Positions 53,614-62,686 of a DNA stretch of 64,000 bases are shown one piece after another. Numbering within the stretch: position 1 is the first letter of the stretch; every line of letters starts with the position of its first letter. This DNA comes from JBCCTX01 sp964468435 (lineage in GTDB: Bacteria; Bacteroidota; Bacteroidia; J057): positions 1 through 64,000 of the forward strand of contig CAYXVE010000020.1 of NCBI GenBank assembly GCA_964468435.1, given 5' to 3'. A program made the position numbers and the translations under genes. Below the pieces are notes generated by a model that was given only the letters and a program-made list of their open reading frames with translations, ran no database searches and had not been told where the DNA came from.

Positions 53614-53738
53614 TTGAATGGTGTGAGCTACTATACGCTAACGATATCTGTGGTCCACTTATGTGATATTTGATGTCTTCTGTGTCAAGCAAATGCCATC
53701 TCAGGCTCTTGCACCAGAGATCGACTTAAGACTGTCCC

Positions 53739-55133
53739 CTACAAATGTATCACCTCGTCGTAGGCAGCAGCGGCTGCTTCCATGACGGCTTCAGACATTG
53801 TTGGATGTGGATGCACAGCCTTAATAATTTCATGTCCTGTAGTCTCCAGTTTGCGGGCTACGACCACCTCAGCGATCATATCTGTCACACCAGCACCTAC
53901 CATATGTGCACCCAGAAACTCTCCATATTTAGCATCAAAGATGACCTTGACAAACCCGTCGTTTTTGCCTGATGCACTAGCTTTACCAGAGGCTGAGAAG
54001 GGGAATTTACCCACCTTGATTTCACCGTACTGCTCCTTGGCATCAGCCTCGGTAAGACCTACTGAAGCAACCTCAGGCTGGCAGTAAGTACAGGAGGGAA
54101 TATTATGGTAATCAAGCGGCTCTATATCCATACCAGCCATTTTCTCTACACAAATGATCCCTTCATGAGAAGCGACGTGTGCCAAGGCTGGCCCAGATGT
54201 CATGTCCCCGATTGCATAAACTCCATCCAGGTTAGTATGATAGAATTCATCAACCACGACTTTGCCTTTTTCTACCTTAATACCCTGCTCTTCCAGCCCT
54301 AAGCCCTCTACGTTAGCTACAACTCCAACAGCTGAAAGTAGTATATCTGCTTCGAGTTTCTTTTCTCCTTTGGATGTCTTTACCGAAGCTACCACACCCT
54401 TACCCGAAGTATCTACATGGGTTACCTCAGCACTGGTCATGATTTCCATGCCGCGCTTTTTGTAGATCCTTGCCATCTGGTTGGATACTTCTTCATCCTC
54501 CCGGGGAAGAATGCGGTCCAGGTACTCTACTACCGTTACTTTGGTACCCATTGCAGTATAAAAGTAGGCAAACTCTATTCCAATAGCTCCTGAACCTACC
54601 ACGATCATGGTTTTAGGCTGCTTGCCCAACGTCATCGCCTTGCGGTATCCAATAATCTTTTTGCCATCTATCGCCATATTGGGGAGACTCCGCGAACGAG
54701 CACCTGTAGCCAGGATGATATTCTTGGCCTGATACACAGTTTTTTTGCCTGATTCATCGGTTACCTCTACCTCTTTTTTAGCGAGTAGTTTCCCCGTACC
54801 CATCAACGCATCAATCTTATTTTTCCGGAACAGAAAATTGACCCCTTTACTCATTTTCCCTGCTACTCCCCTACTCCGTTTTACTACTTCGCCAAAATCA
54901 TGCTTATAGCTATCTACTGATATTCCATAATCTTTGGCATGACTGAAATAATCCATCACTTCAGCACTTTTTAAAAGTGTTTTGGTCGGGATACATCCCC
55001 AATTCAAACAAATCCCTCCCAGCGACTCTTTTTCTACAACTCCCACTGACATGCCAAGCTGAGATGCACGAATGGCAGCTACATACCCTCCGGGACCACT
55101 ACCTATTACAATGAGATCATAATTTTTTGCCAT
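53739..55133 (-). CDS. lpdA: Dihydrolipoyl dehydrogenase
   Basis: 464 residues, E3 of 2-oxoacid dehydrogenase complexes. FAD motif IGSGPGGYVAAIRA, redox pair C42/C47 (GGICLNWGCIPTK), NAD motif IVVGSGAIGIEFAYFY, and the C-terminal HPHPTMSE with H441, H443 and E448 forming the proton relay. Transcribed alone; the E1/E2 partners are elsewhere. Confidence 0.97.
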   Translation of the reverse strand: MAKNYDLIVIGSGPGGYVAAIRASQLGMSVGVVEKESLGGICLNWGCIPTKTLLKSAEVMDYFSHAKDYGISVDSYKHDFGEVVKRSRGVAGKMSKGVNFLFRKNKIDALMGTGKLLAKKEVEVTDESGKKTVYQAKNIILATGARSRSLPNMAIDGKKIIGYRKAMTLGKQPKTMIVVGSGAIGIEFAYFYTAMGTKVTVVEYLDRILPREDEEVSNQMARIYKKRGMEIMTSAEVTHVDTSGKGVVASVKTSKGEKKLEADILLSAVGVVANVEGLGLEEQGIKVEKGKVVVDEFYHTNLDGVYAIGDMTSGPALAHVASHEGIICVEKMAGMDIEPLDYHNIPSCTYCQPEVASVGLTEADAKEQYGEIKVGKFPFSASGKASASGKNDGFVKVIFDAKYGEFLGAHMVGAGVTDMIAEVVVARKLETTGHEIIKAVHPHPTMSEAVMEAAAAAYDEVIHL

Positions 55134-55231
55134 ATATATTGTTTGTTATTTTAGGACTAAAACCTATATCATATAAAGCCCTAAAATAGAAAAATGTTGA
55201 TATAGCAACCAATAGGAAATTCAAATGATCG

Positions 55232-58200
55232 CTATTGCCTGATAATCTTTTGACGATACAACTTATTATTTATCTTCAAGGACAGGATATACAGTCCTGG
55301 ATCGAGGCTTTCTGTCATCAGTTCGATGCGATGTATTCCTGCTGGTTTTTGACCTCTGAACCCACTCACCTGTATTTTTTGCCCCATTATGTTGTAGAGG
55401 TTTAATTCTACTGCTGCAGTCTGCTGTAGCTGTAATTCCACCTCCAGCAAAGACTGGAAGGGATTGGGGTAAGCATTCCAGGAGCTACCATCCGCCAGAT
55501 CTGCATCCCGATCTACTGACAAGTTTCTCTCTCCATTGCTGTACCAGGTTGGAAAACGGGCTTCGATCAGTAGGGGTTGAATACCACCCACAGGCGTAAC
55601 CTTGTCTTCAGCAAGCTCAATAAAGGAAACTCCCTCCACCTCAGATTCATCCATAACGGTAAATGCCAGACGGCTATCATCTGGTGAAAAAGTAGGAAAA
55701 CCGATGGTCGTATTATCTAAAATATTCATATCCCCAGTTTCGAGATTTCGAAGCAGAATTGAAAATTCGTCATCTGTAAAATCTTCCAGATTATTTTCTA
55801 TCAACTGATCAAAAGCCATGATATAGGGGGAATTTTTGGAGAATACGGGATTTCCTATGCTTACACCCTCTGGAATATTGCTAAATAGTTTAAATATCAA
55901 CCCGTCGCCAAAATTTTCCGTTTCGTTATCCCAAACTCTGAGAAATCCAATATCCCAGTAGGCTTCAAAAAAATCTTCGGTACTACTCACCAGGTTGTAG
56001 GCATCGTACATAATAAATTCTCCGCTAAAATCCCATTCCAATGCGTCTGCATACAGAACATCCCCGGCGATAACTCCCTGGGCTGTTGTGGGGTTGTACA
56101 GGCTGTAAAAAACACCCCGGCGCGTAGGAATATCATATACATAGATCGCTGTATCCTGGAAGATACTCACAGCTGCAACCTTAGTACCATCTTTTGAGAT
56201 GGCCGCATTATCCCAGTAGGCTTCACTCCACACAGAATTATTTTCCAGCAAGCGTTCCTGTGGAAAGCCTGTACCCAGGTCTGTGAGCAAATACAGGAAG
56301 TTGTCTGAGCTTACAAACACACCTGTAGATCCATCATCGCTGATACTCACAGGACGGAGCGGATCACGCGTACTGATTGGAATAAAAGGAGCGGCTCCTT
56401 GTGGCACAGACTGATCAAATATGTAGATCTTATTGGGATCAGACACATTTGTGTTGACAACCATCATGAGTTCCCTGCCGGGGTTTACCTCCAGGTCTTC
56501 AAAGGGGTCATTCTGTTGCTTACCCCCTTCATTGGGGTCGAGGATACCCACCTGATCGAAGGCAGCTTTTACAGCTGCCACTTCCTGTTGGCCATACAGG
56601 TCTGCCGCAGCCTGCTCTACGGCAAGCCTGCAGTCGACAAACTCTGAAGAAGCCAGTAGGTATTGTGTCAGTGCCCGATAATAGATTTGCTCGGTCTTCT
56701 GTAAGCCCGTCTCATTCAATCCCAAACTCTCCAGGATCAACGCAAATGCACGATTGGGAATGCCGCTGTTGATGTGTACCCCACCATTGTCTTCGCTGCC
56801 TGTATACTGCTCATCCACATGACGGGGCTGGAATCCCGGATCATTCAAACTGGTGCCGCCATTATGTGGATCTGCCACATTTCTCAGGGCACCTGACCGG
56901 AAGACCTGGGGATTGATCACATTCTCGCCGATCAGGAAGTTTCTTCGCTCGATCAAGATGCCAAATACATCTGCAAACGACTCATTCAACGCACCAGATT
57001 CATTCTGATAGATCAGATTGGCTGTCGAAGAGATTACCCCATGTGTCATTTCATGTGCTGCAACATCAAGCGCTCCTGCCAGTGGCCGGAATGCTACATC
57101 GCCATTGCCGTAATATATGCCCATCCCGTTCCAATAAGCATTGTCCATGGGACGGTTCTCCTCATCTGGAACATTGATAAAGGATTGTACATCCCTACCT
57201 CCACCATCGATCGATACTCTACCGAAAGTATTTTCATAATATCGATAACACAACACCGCATTATTATGTGCTGAAATGGCCCTCGGAGCCCATTGGTTGT
57301 TCTGTGAAACGACCGGACTGATCTCGCGACTGTTGATGTCGTCTACATGATCGAAAGTGATGATCAGCCCATCCCCGTTGCGGGGACTATTGGTCTGACC
57401 CCGAAACATACTCTGGGTATTGTCCACCAGCAAAAACTGATCGGATGCAGCCTGAAACACCACTACCTGCTGCTGGTCGCCATTGAGGTCTGTAGCCGTC
57501 GTATTTACAGGGGGCATCAATGAACAGGTATGATTTCTGGCATTGAGAATTTCACCATTTTGAGCATCTACATAATAATACCAATGATCCTTGACATTTG
57601 GGCGAAGTGCCACCTCATAAGCCAACCTGTGTACGGATGGCTTATCTGGATCATGATATATGACCAGCCGCGATTCGGGGCCGTTATACTGTAACAACTC
57701 CCGTTGTCTTTCATTCAATTTCAGTACTTTTACTCGGGTAACTACATCGAATTGTGCAATCTCTTCTGCCTCTTCGGAAGTAAGCTGGGCTGCAAGATTT
57801 TTTAGGCGGGGTGTCTGAGAGAACCGCCCGTTCATCATGGTACGCCCATCCGGACGGAAATGAATCACCATTTCACTACCCACCACAGGTATTCCCTTCA
57901 GATGCTGTTGCATCTTTACATGGGTATGTCCCAGATGATCTGTTTCGTAAGTTTTCAATTCAAACTCATCCTGAGGGTTCAGATGAGGAAGCCATAAATC
58001 TATATTCTGGAGAAATTGTCGAGCCGCACCAGAAACTGCTGCACGTGAAGTAAGTTTGTTTCTGCTTACCACAAAATCCTGTGTCTCAACCAGAATAGGG
58101 ATCTCAGTTTGCTGGTCCAGAATAACTCTAGGAGATCGAATGTATTGGTAGCCATCCTGAACAGCATACGGGATACGTTGCTGGCCAGACTGCTGGGTAG

Positions 58201-58384
58201 ATCGCGTTGGACTTTTTCTAAACGAACGAAGTCTACGTTGCTGAGAAGTAGAAATACGCTGAAGGGACTTTTTGTTGATCCCGGGCTTGAAGGTATGCTG
58301 GGTTCTCTGGGAATAACCCGCAGTCATTCCGGCAATAGCTATCGCAAAGATGACGAAGGAATGCAAGGAGTAAAAAATCTTCAT
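55232..58384 (-). CDS. Secreted M4 (thermolysin-type) metalloprotease with T9SS sorting domain
   Basis: 1050 residues. Signal peptide (AGYSQ), propeptide with FTP/PepSY-like segments (about 60-300), and the M4 catalytic domain: zinc site H444-E445-x2-H448 (AAHEMTHGV) with third ligand E468 (ALNESFADVFG), and HINSGIPNRAFAL with the later catalytic His. After about 680 comes a beta-propeller-like region. The last ~80 residues are a type A sorting domain (AYPNPF ... GLYILSLKINNKLYRQKIIR). Exported by type IX secretion; likely processed protease. Preceded by a lipoprotein gene 18 bases upstream. Confidence 0.93.
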   Translation of the reverse strand: MKIFYSLHSFVIFAIAIAGMTAGYSQRTQHTFKPGINKKSLQRISTSQQRRLRSFRKSPTRSTQQSGQQRIPYAVQDGYQYIRSPRVILDQQTEIPILVETQDFVVSRNKLTSRAAVSGAARQFLQNIDLWLPHLNPQDEFELKTYETDHLGHTHVKMQQHLKGIPVVGSEMVIHFRPDGRTMMNGRFSQTPRLKNLAAQLTSEEAEEIAQFDVVTRVKVLKLNERQRELLQYNGPESRLVIYHDPDKPSVHRLAYEVALRPNVKDHWYYYVDAQNGEILNARNHTCSLMPPVNTTATDLNGDQQQVVVFQAASDQFLLVDNTQSMFRGQTNSPRNGDGLIITFDHVDDINSREISPVVSQNNQWAPRAISAHNNAVLCYRYYENTFGRVSIDGGGRDVQSFINVPDEENRPMDNAYWNGMGIYYGNGDVAFRPLAGALDVAAHEMTHGVISSTANLIYQNESGALNESFADVFGILIERRNFLIGENVINPQVFRSGALRNVADPHNGGTSLNDPGFQPRHVDEQYTGSEDNGGVHINSGIPNRAFALILESLGLNETGLQKTEQIYYRALTQYLLASSEFVDCRLAVEQAAADLYGQQEVAAVKAAFDQVGILDPNEGGKQQNDPFEDLEVNPGRELMMVVNTNVSDPNKIYIFDQSVPQGAAPFIPISTRDPLRPVSISDDGSTGVFVSSDNFLYLLTDLGTGFPQERLLENNSVWSEAYWDNAAISKDGTKVAAVSIFQDTAIYVYDIPTRRGVFYSLYNPTTAQGVIAGDVLYADALEWDFSGEFIMYDAYNLVSSTEDFFEAYWDIGFLRVWDNETENFGDGLIFKLFSNIPEGVSIGNPVFSKNSPYIMAFDQLIENNLEDFTDDEFSILLRNLETGDMNILDNTTIGFPTFSPDDSRLAFTVMDESEVEGVSFIELAEDKVTPVGGIQPLLIEARFPTWYSNGERNLSVDRDADLADGSSWNAYPNPFQSLLEVELQLQQTAAVELNLYNIMGQKIQVSGFRGQKPAGIHRIELMTESLDPGLYILSLKINNKLYRQKIIRQ

Positions 58385-58402
58385 AAAGTTGTGAATTTAG
58401 AT

Positions 58403-58849
58403 TTATTGACCTGATTTGACTAGATCGTTCAACTGATCATATAAAGCAATTAATGCTGGATCAAGAGTGTGTTGCATATCTCCCCATGTGATACGATTTT
58501 GACCCATACTATCCTGATACTCAATAAAGTAATATCTATTACCTGGATGGGAAAACACCCGTTCAGACAGAGACAACTGCCGGGCCTGGGCAAAGCATTT
58601 TTTTCGTTTTTTTCTGGATACTTTGGTGTTGAGAGTGTAGGTATCTTCCAGACTGTGCTTTTCATAGATATACCCGTTATCCAACAAAGCATATTCCTTT
58701 ACCATTCCGGTAAATCCACCTCCTGAACCAAATCGTATTTGCTTATCAGCATAATTTTCAGGCGGGACCTTGGAGCTACGGCAAGAGAACAATATGGCGA
58801 TAATTCCCATGAATGGGATAAGCATGAAAATGACAGGTTTCATGGCCAA
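58403..58849 (-). CDS. Lipoprotein of unknown function linked to the protease
   Basis: 148 residues. Lipobox ILFSC with lipidated C23. FGSGGGFTGMVKEYALLDNGYIYEKH is the most distinctive stretch. No family assigned. It ends 18 bases before the M4 protease start and is surely cotranscribed, so it may be an inhibitor, chaperone or anchoring partner; that is inference. A second ATG at codon 3 is possible. Confidence 0.75.
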   Translation of the reverse strand: MAMKPVIFMLIPFMGIIAILFSCRSSKVPPENYADKQIRFGSGGGFTGMVKEYALLDNGYIYEKHSLEDTYTLNTKVSRKKRKKCFAQARQLSLSERVFSHPGNRYYFIEYQDSMGQNRITWGDMQHTLDPALIALYDQLNDLVKSGQ

Positions 58850-58923
58850 TTATAGCAAAACTGCTTTAGATAAAGAAGGAAAGCCTCGAGAAAAGTGTAA
58901 TATACCTGTTTGGGGGTATGATA

Positions 58924-60051
58924 TCATTTTTGTTCCAACAACATTTGCATTTCCTTGAGGAGGCTATCTATGTCAAAGATATCGTTGGAAAAAGTATGGA
59001 TACTTCCACCACTTTTATAGGCAAGCTTTACATAATCGGGGTGAACTTGCTCATTCTGGATATCGCAAAGAATGATTCTCACAGGCACTTTGAGGAATCT
59101 TATCAAAGCCAGATCTCTGACAGCACTTTTATTGTCGGCAATTAATACAACCTCCTCAAAACCCTCGAGAACATTAATACCTGTCAGCAAGGCTTCGATA
59201 TCATTTTCAGGACTATCTCCCCCATTGCCCTTTTTCATGACCATTTCCATGGTTTTAAGGATCTCTGTTATCTCTGTCGATTTACAATAGTAAATACCCC
59301 CTGTCTTACCGATGCGTTTTTGTGCATTTTTACGATTGTTACCATCATTGAAAAATACCAGATGCCGTATACGAGACTGCGAGGTATTGATCTGTTGTTT
59401 GTGCCACAGTACCAGCTGTGCACCGTATTTGTACATACTTCCTGTCCAGTCTGCCACGACTAGCATATGGTTCCATCCTGGATTTCGCTCCAGTACCTTG
59501 AAGATGGTCGAATCCTTGGTCGATGCTACACCACGTATAATGGCCCGCAGTTCCTGGGAATTGGTAATATCATCGATTACTTTCATCTTCAAGGGCTGAT
59601 ACTTGATCACAAACCCATGAAAGTAGTCCTTGGCCTCTTCTTCTGTCTGGCATTCAGTCTGCAGGATCATGTTCCACCTGATCGTACTATCGTTGAGCGT
59701 AGAATCCAGATCAAACAATTTTGACAGGCGGTCGCTGAGTAACTGATGATAATCTGTTCTCCACTTTTTGATATCCTTGGGATAAAGCGTGAACACAAGA
59801 TCGATCTCATATACCTTCACCTTGGATGTGATACTCTTCCAGCGATTGATCTCTTCTTCCCGGAGGTCATATGAAGCATAGTCCATGTGCAGCACCTGCT
59901 GGGGGGTCAATGCTACAAATTTATACCTTGGCACTTCGTAACGTAGAAAGGCTATATTGTTATGAAATACCGTATCGCCAACCATTCCCTCGCAAGTCTT
60001 CCAACACATCAAGAGAATCACCCATAGATATGTACCGTATTTAGCAAACAT
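58924..60051 (-). CDS. Exported VWA-like protein
   Basis: 375 residues at the chosen start. Probable signal peptide (YGTYLWVILLMCWKTCEG). The C-terminal half looks like a von Willebrand A fold: MLVVADWTGSM with D201 gives a MIDAS variant DxTxS in place of DxSxS, and NGGDSPENDIEALLTG supplies a later conserved segment. EVVLIADNKSAVRD fits the third metal loop. The N-terminal 190 residues are unassigned. A longer start adds 13 residues before the signal peptide. Role unknown. Confidence 0.7.
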   Translation of the reverse strand: MFAKYGTYLWVILLMCWKTCEGMVGDTVFHNNIAFLRYEVPRYKFVALTPQQVLHMDYASYDLREEEINRWKSITSKVKVYEIDLVFTLYPKDIKKWRTDYHQLLSDRLSKLFDLDSTLNDSTIRWNMILQTECQTEEEAKDYFHGFVIKYQPLKMKVIDDITNSQELRAIIRGVASTKDSTIFKVLERNPGWNHMLVVADWTGSMYKYGAQLVLWHKQQINTSQSRIRHLVFFNDGNNRKNAQKRIGKTGGIYYCKSTEITEILKTMEMVMKKGNGGDSPENDIEALLTGINVLEGFEEVVLIADNKSAVRDLALIRFLKVPVRIILCDIQNEQVHPDYVKLAYKSGGSIHTFSNDIFDIDSLLKEMQMLLEQK

Positions 60052-60174
60052 AACACTCCGGCTTAGTTTCAGCCCCCCACAAAGGGCCATTAAAGGGTAT
60101 TCCTGATTACTATTTATAAAATAGAACGAAAAACCCAGATATTCAACAATTTCATGGGTAAAATATTTATCACC

Positions 60175-60864
60175 CTATATATCACCCAGTGCTGGACGTA
60201 TCACGATTTCCTCTACTACACTTCTGTTGCTCAACTTGTATACATCCCATACCATTGATGCAATATCCTCCACAGGCATAAAGCGCTCCTCAGGTAAATC
60301 TGTTCCTTCCCATGAAGCGGTAAATACTGCTCCTGGGAGAACACTTACCACTCTGATTCCTTCTGTCTTGAGTTCTTCCCTCAGCGATTTGGAAAAACCC
60401 AATAATGCAAATTTGGATGTGCTGTATATCCCACCATTGGGATACGCTTTGATACTCGCTACACTACACATGTTTACGATCATTCCGCGCTGCTGTTCCT
60501 TCATACCCGGTACCAATGCCTGGGTAACATAAAATGCACTGTTGAGATTGACATTCATCACTTCTTCAAATACTTCTATGGGCGCATCATGCACACCGCC
60601 CGGTACAAATATTCCCCCATTATTGACCAAAACTTCCAGATTTTCAAGATCTCTGTTTACCTGCTCCGCCAAATCCAATACTTCCTGCTTTTGAGAAAGA
60701 TCACAAATATAGGTGTGTATACCCGGCATCTCTTCGCGGGCTCGCTTCAAAGCTACTTTGCCCCTTGCACAAATTCCCACTTCAAAACCCTCTTCAAAAA
60801 AACGCTTCGCTACAGCTAGCCCTATTCCCTTACTCCCTCCAGTAATAAATATGCTTTTTGACAT
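60175..60864 (-). CDS. Short-chain dehydrogenase/reductase
   Basis: 229 residues. TGGSKGIGLAVA cofactor motif, NNGG, catalytic S in MCSVAS, and YSTSK with the catalytic Tyr and Lys. Only D in the CDLS stretch after strand 3 hints at cofactor binding, so NAD(H)/NADP(H) preference is open. Substrate unknown. It stands between two uncharacterised exported proteins without operon spacing. Confidence 0.88.
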   Translation of the reverse strand: MSKSIFITGGSKGIGLAVAKRFFEEGFEVGICARGKVALKRAREEMPGIHTYICDLSQKQEVLDLAEQVNRDLENLEVLVNNGGIFVPGGVHDAPIEVFEEVMNVNLNSAFYVTQALVPGMKEQQRGMIVNMCSVASIKAYPNGGIYSTSKFALLGFSKSLREELKTEGIRVVSVLPGAVFTASWEGTDLPEERFMPVEDIASMVWDVYKLSNRSVVEEIVIRPALGDI

Positions 60865-60971
60865 AAAAAAATGGTTACGTATTTAACTGATTCGATTACA
60901 TCCTTAGTATTCATGGAAAGCATTGGATCGGAAAATTTGTGCCTCTGCTTCACTTTTTTTACCAACAGATG

Positions 60972-61688
60972 CTACTTTTCAAGCATGACATAACAGTTAT
61001 CCAACTCTCCCTCTTGTAACTGATACCACCATCTGGAAAACAGATAACTGAAAAATAAACCCAACTTCGAATCAGATTGGTAGAAATCAAAAGACCTCTC
61101 GACCTTTTTGTCTTGTTGTTCATCAAAACAGGTATGTGCTTCCAGCGCAAGATCCGGAACTACTGGATCAAGAAGTGTAATAGACATTTCCGCCACCTTT
61201 ATAGGTATCTTTTGGGTATACATCTGATTACTTCGGATATATACAGACCTGTGCTGTCGTATAGAAAGATCCATTTTGTTGATAACCAGAATCAAATCTG
61301 TATTTTCAAGCGTCAGTGAATCCGTTAGTCGATTGGTTTCCGTAGAATAAAATTTTTGAAAGTATCTCCCTTTATAGATATCAGCATTTAAAAAATATAC
61401 AGAATCTGCTTTGGCTACCTTGATAAGCTGCTCACTTAACAGTTCTCCTACGCGAATCATCAGCTCTGCCTTCATCTCACCAACCGACGATCGATTCTCC
61501 TCAATAGATAGAAACTGAGCGACAGGCATATAGTACCCATCTGTGATGGTAAAATGGGAGCTGCTGATATAGATCCCAATATTTTTCCCCTGCATCAAGT
61601 TGGCCTGGGCCAGACAACTTTGTATTCCCATCCAGCATATGAGTCCTATCTGTCCAATCCATACGATAGCGCATTTACTCCATTTCAT
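60972..61688 (-). CDS. Exported protein of unknown function
   Basis: 238 residues at the chosen start. Signal peptide (MKWSKCAIVWIGQIGLICWMGIQSCLAQ). The mature part has no family recognised; SEQLIKVAKADSVYFLNADIYKGRYF and DLILVINKMDLSIRQHRSVYIRSNQMYTQ suggest an alpha/beta protein. It follows the lipoprotein gene to its right by 69 bases at this start (42 at the longer start), so the two may be cotranscribed. Confidence 0.65.
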   Translation of the reverse strand: MKWSKCAIVWIGQIGLICWMGIQSCLAQANLMQGKNIGIYISSSHFTITDGYYMPVAQFLSIEENRSSVGEMKAELMIRVGELLSEQLIKVAKADSVYFLNADIYKGRYFQKFYSTETNRLTDSLTLENTDLILVINKMDLSIRQHRSVYIRSNQMYTQKIPIKVAEMSITLLDPVVPDLALEAHTCFDEQQDKKVERSFDFYQSDSKLGLFFSYLFSRWWYQLQEGELDNCYVMLEK

Positions 61689-61757
61689 AGTTAGCAATTT
61701 AAAAAAACACTCCATTTACTTTCTCTAACAATCTGCTCCTAAAATCATTCCCGGTAA

Positions 61758-62468
61758 TTATTGAAACACTATGAGCTCCTCCCTGTAAATACGGCTCCTG
61801 TCAGGATTGAACTCCTGATTGGGTCCATCAGTAATTATGGTCTTGTCATATCTCAGGATATGACCTATTCCAGGCTTGTATACAGTGTAGGCTTCAGTAC
61901 GGGTGATCACGCTGACTGTATCGAGCTTTTCCAAGATCAATATACTCTGATCAAAGCTTCCGGCAGTAACTGATATCGTAGTATCTGTAGAAAGGTACTG
62001 ATATTGAGCCTCTTTCAACGTATTGTACTGATTAGCATCCCATATTTCCCCCCTTGCTATGGGATATTTCATGTCCAACGTACGTACATTATCCTCCTGT
62101 CGCTCAATGAATAGGCCTGAATCCCTGTCATCTGGAACATAGAGAGTCCATACTTTCTCAGGTACAAACTCAAAACTGCCTACAGCTGCTCTTGAATTGC
62201 GAATTAAATAGATTTCACGTTCAAGAAGATCTGTGCTGATATCCAGGAGTTCCTCCTTCTTGTAATATTCATCTACAACAGGCCCGGATGTATTAAAGGT
62301 CGTATCTATTACGTGATAGATCCGGTAACTACCTATATCTAAGTTGTAGATCTCCGTTAGGTCAAAATCACTCTCAACAACCGGTATCACGGAAGTATCG
62401 TCATCACATCCTGGTACTATCCACAAAAGCAAGATGATGATCCCAATGATCGAAGGATACTGCTTCAT
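61758..62468 (-). CDS. Lipoprotein of unknown function
   Basis: 236 residues. Lipobox IVPGC with lipidated C21, followed at once by DDD, an acidic triplet resembling the surface-lipoprotein export signal of Bacteroidota. The body is beta-rich (GSYRIYHVIDTTFNTSG). No family assigned. It probably heads a short unit with the exported protein downstream. Confidence 0.72.
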   Translation of the reverse strand: MKQYPSIIGIIILLLWIVPGCDDDTSVIPVVESDFDLTEIYNLDIGSYRIYHVIDTTFNTSGPVVDEYYKKEELLDISTDLLEREIYLIRNSRAAVGSFEFVPEKVWTLYVPDDRDSGLFIERQEDNVRTLDMKYPIARGEIWDANQYNTLKEAQYQYLSTDTTISVTAGSFDQSILILEKLDTVSVITRTEAYTVYKPGIGHILRYDKTIITDGPNQEFNPDRSRIYREELIVFQ

Positions 62469-62521
62469 GTATGTCGATTATACACTTAAGTTTTCACGTA
62501 TGTAATTAACTTACAATTTAT

Positions 62522-62683
62522 CTATTTCCACAATGTGGTACAAATTTCTGGATCTGCGATAAGCCAGGTATGATCAACCTGATGGTTTTTTTTCAGAAAT
62601 GTGATGATCTGCTTAGGATAATGGGGGCGATACCTAATGTAATCAGCTACTCGGTCTGTAAATCTTTCTGTGGGTGATAACAC
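62522..62683 (-). pseudogene. N-terminal remnant of a SAM methyltransferase gene
   Basis: A 53-residue frame with GTG start, 3 bases after the ABC transporter stop. It reads TERFTDRVADYIRYRPHYPKQII, the typical N-terminus of class I methyltransferases (FxxRVxxYxxYRPxYP). The expected SAM-binding ADIGSGTG is degraded to ADPEICTT and a stop follows within a few codons. No more methyltransferase sequence was seen downstream. Too short to be functional. Confidence 0.6.
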
Positions 62684-62686
62684 AAA

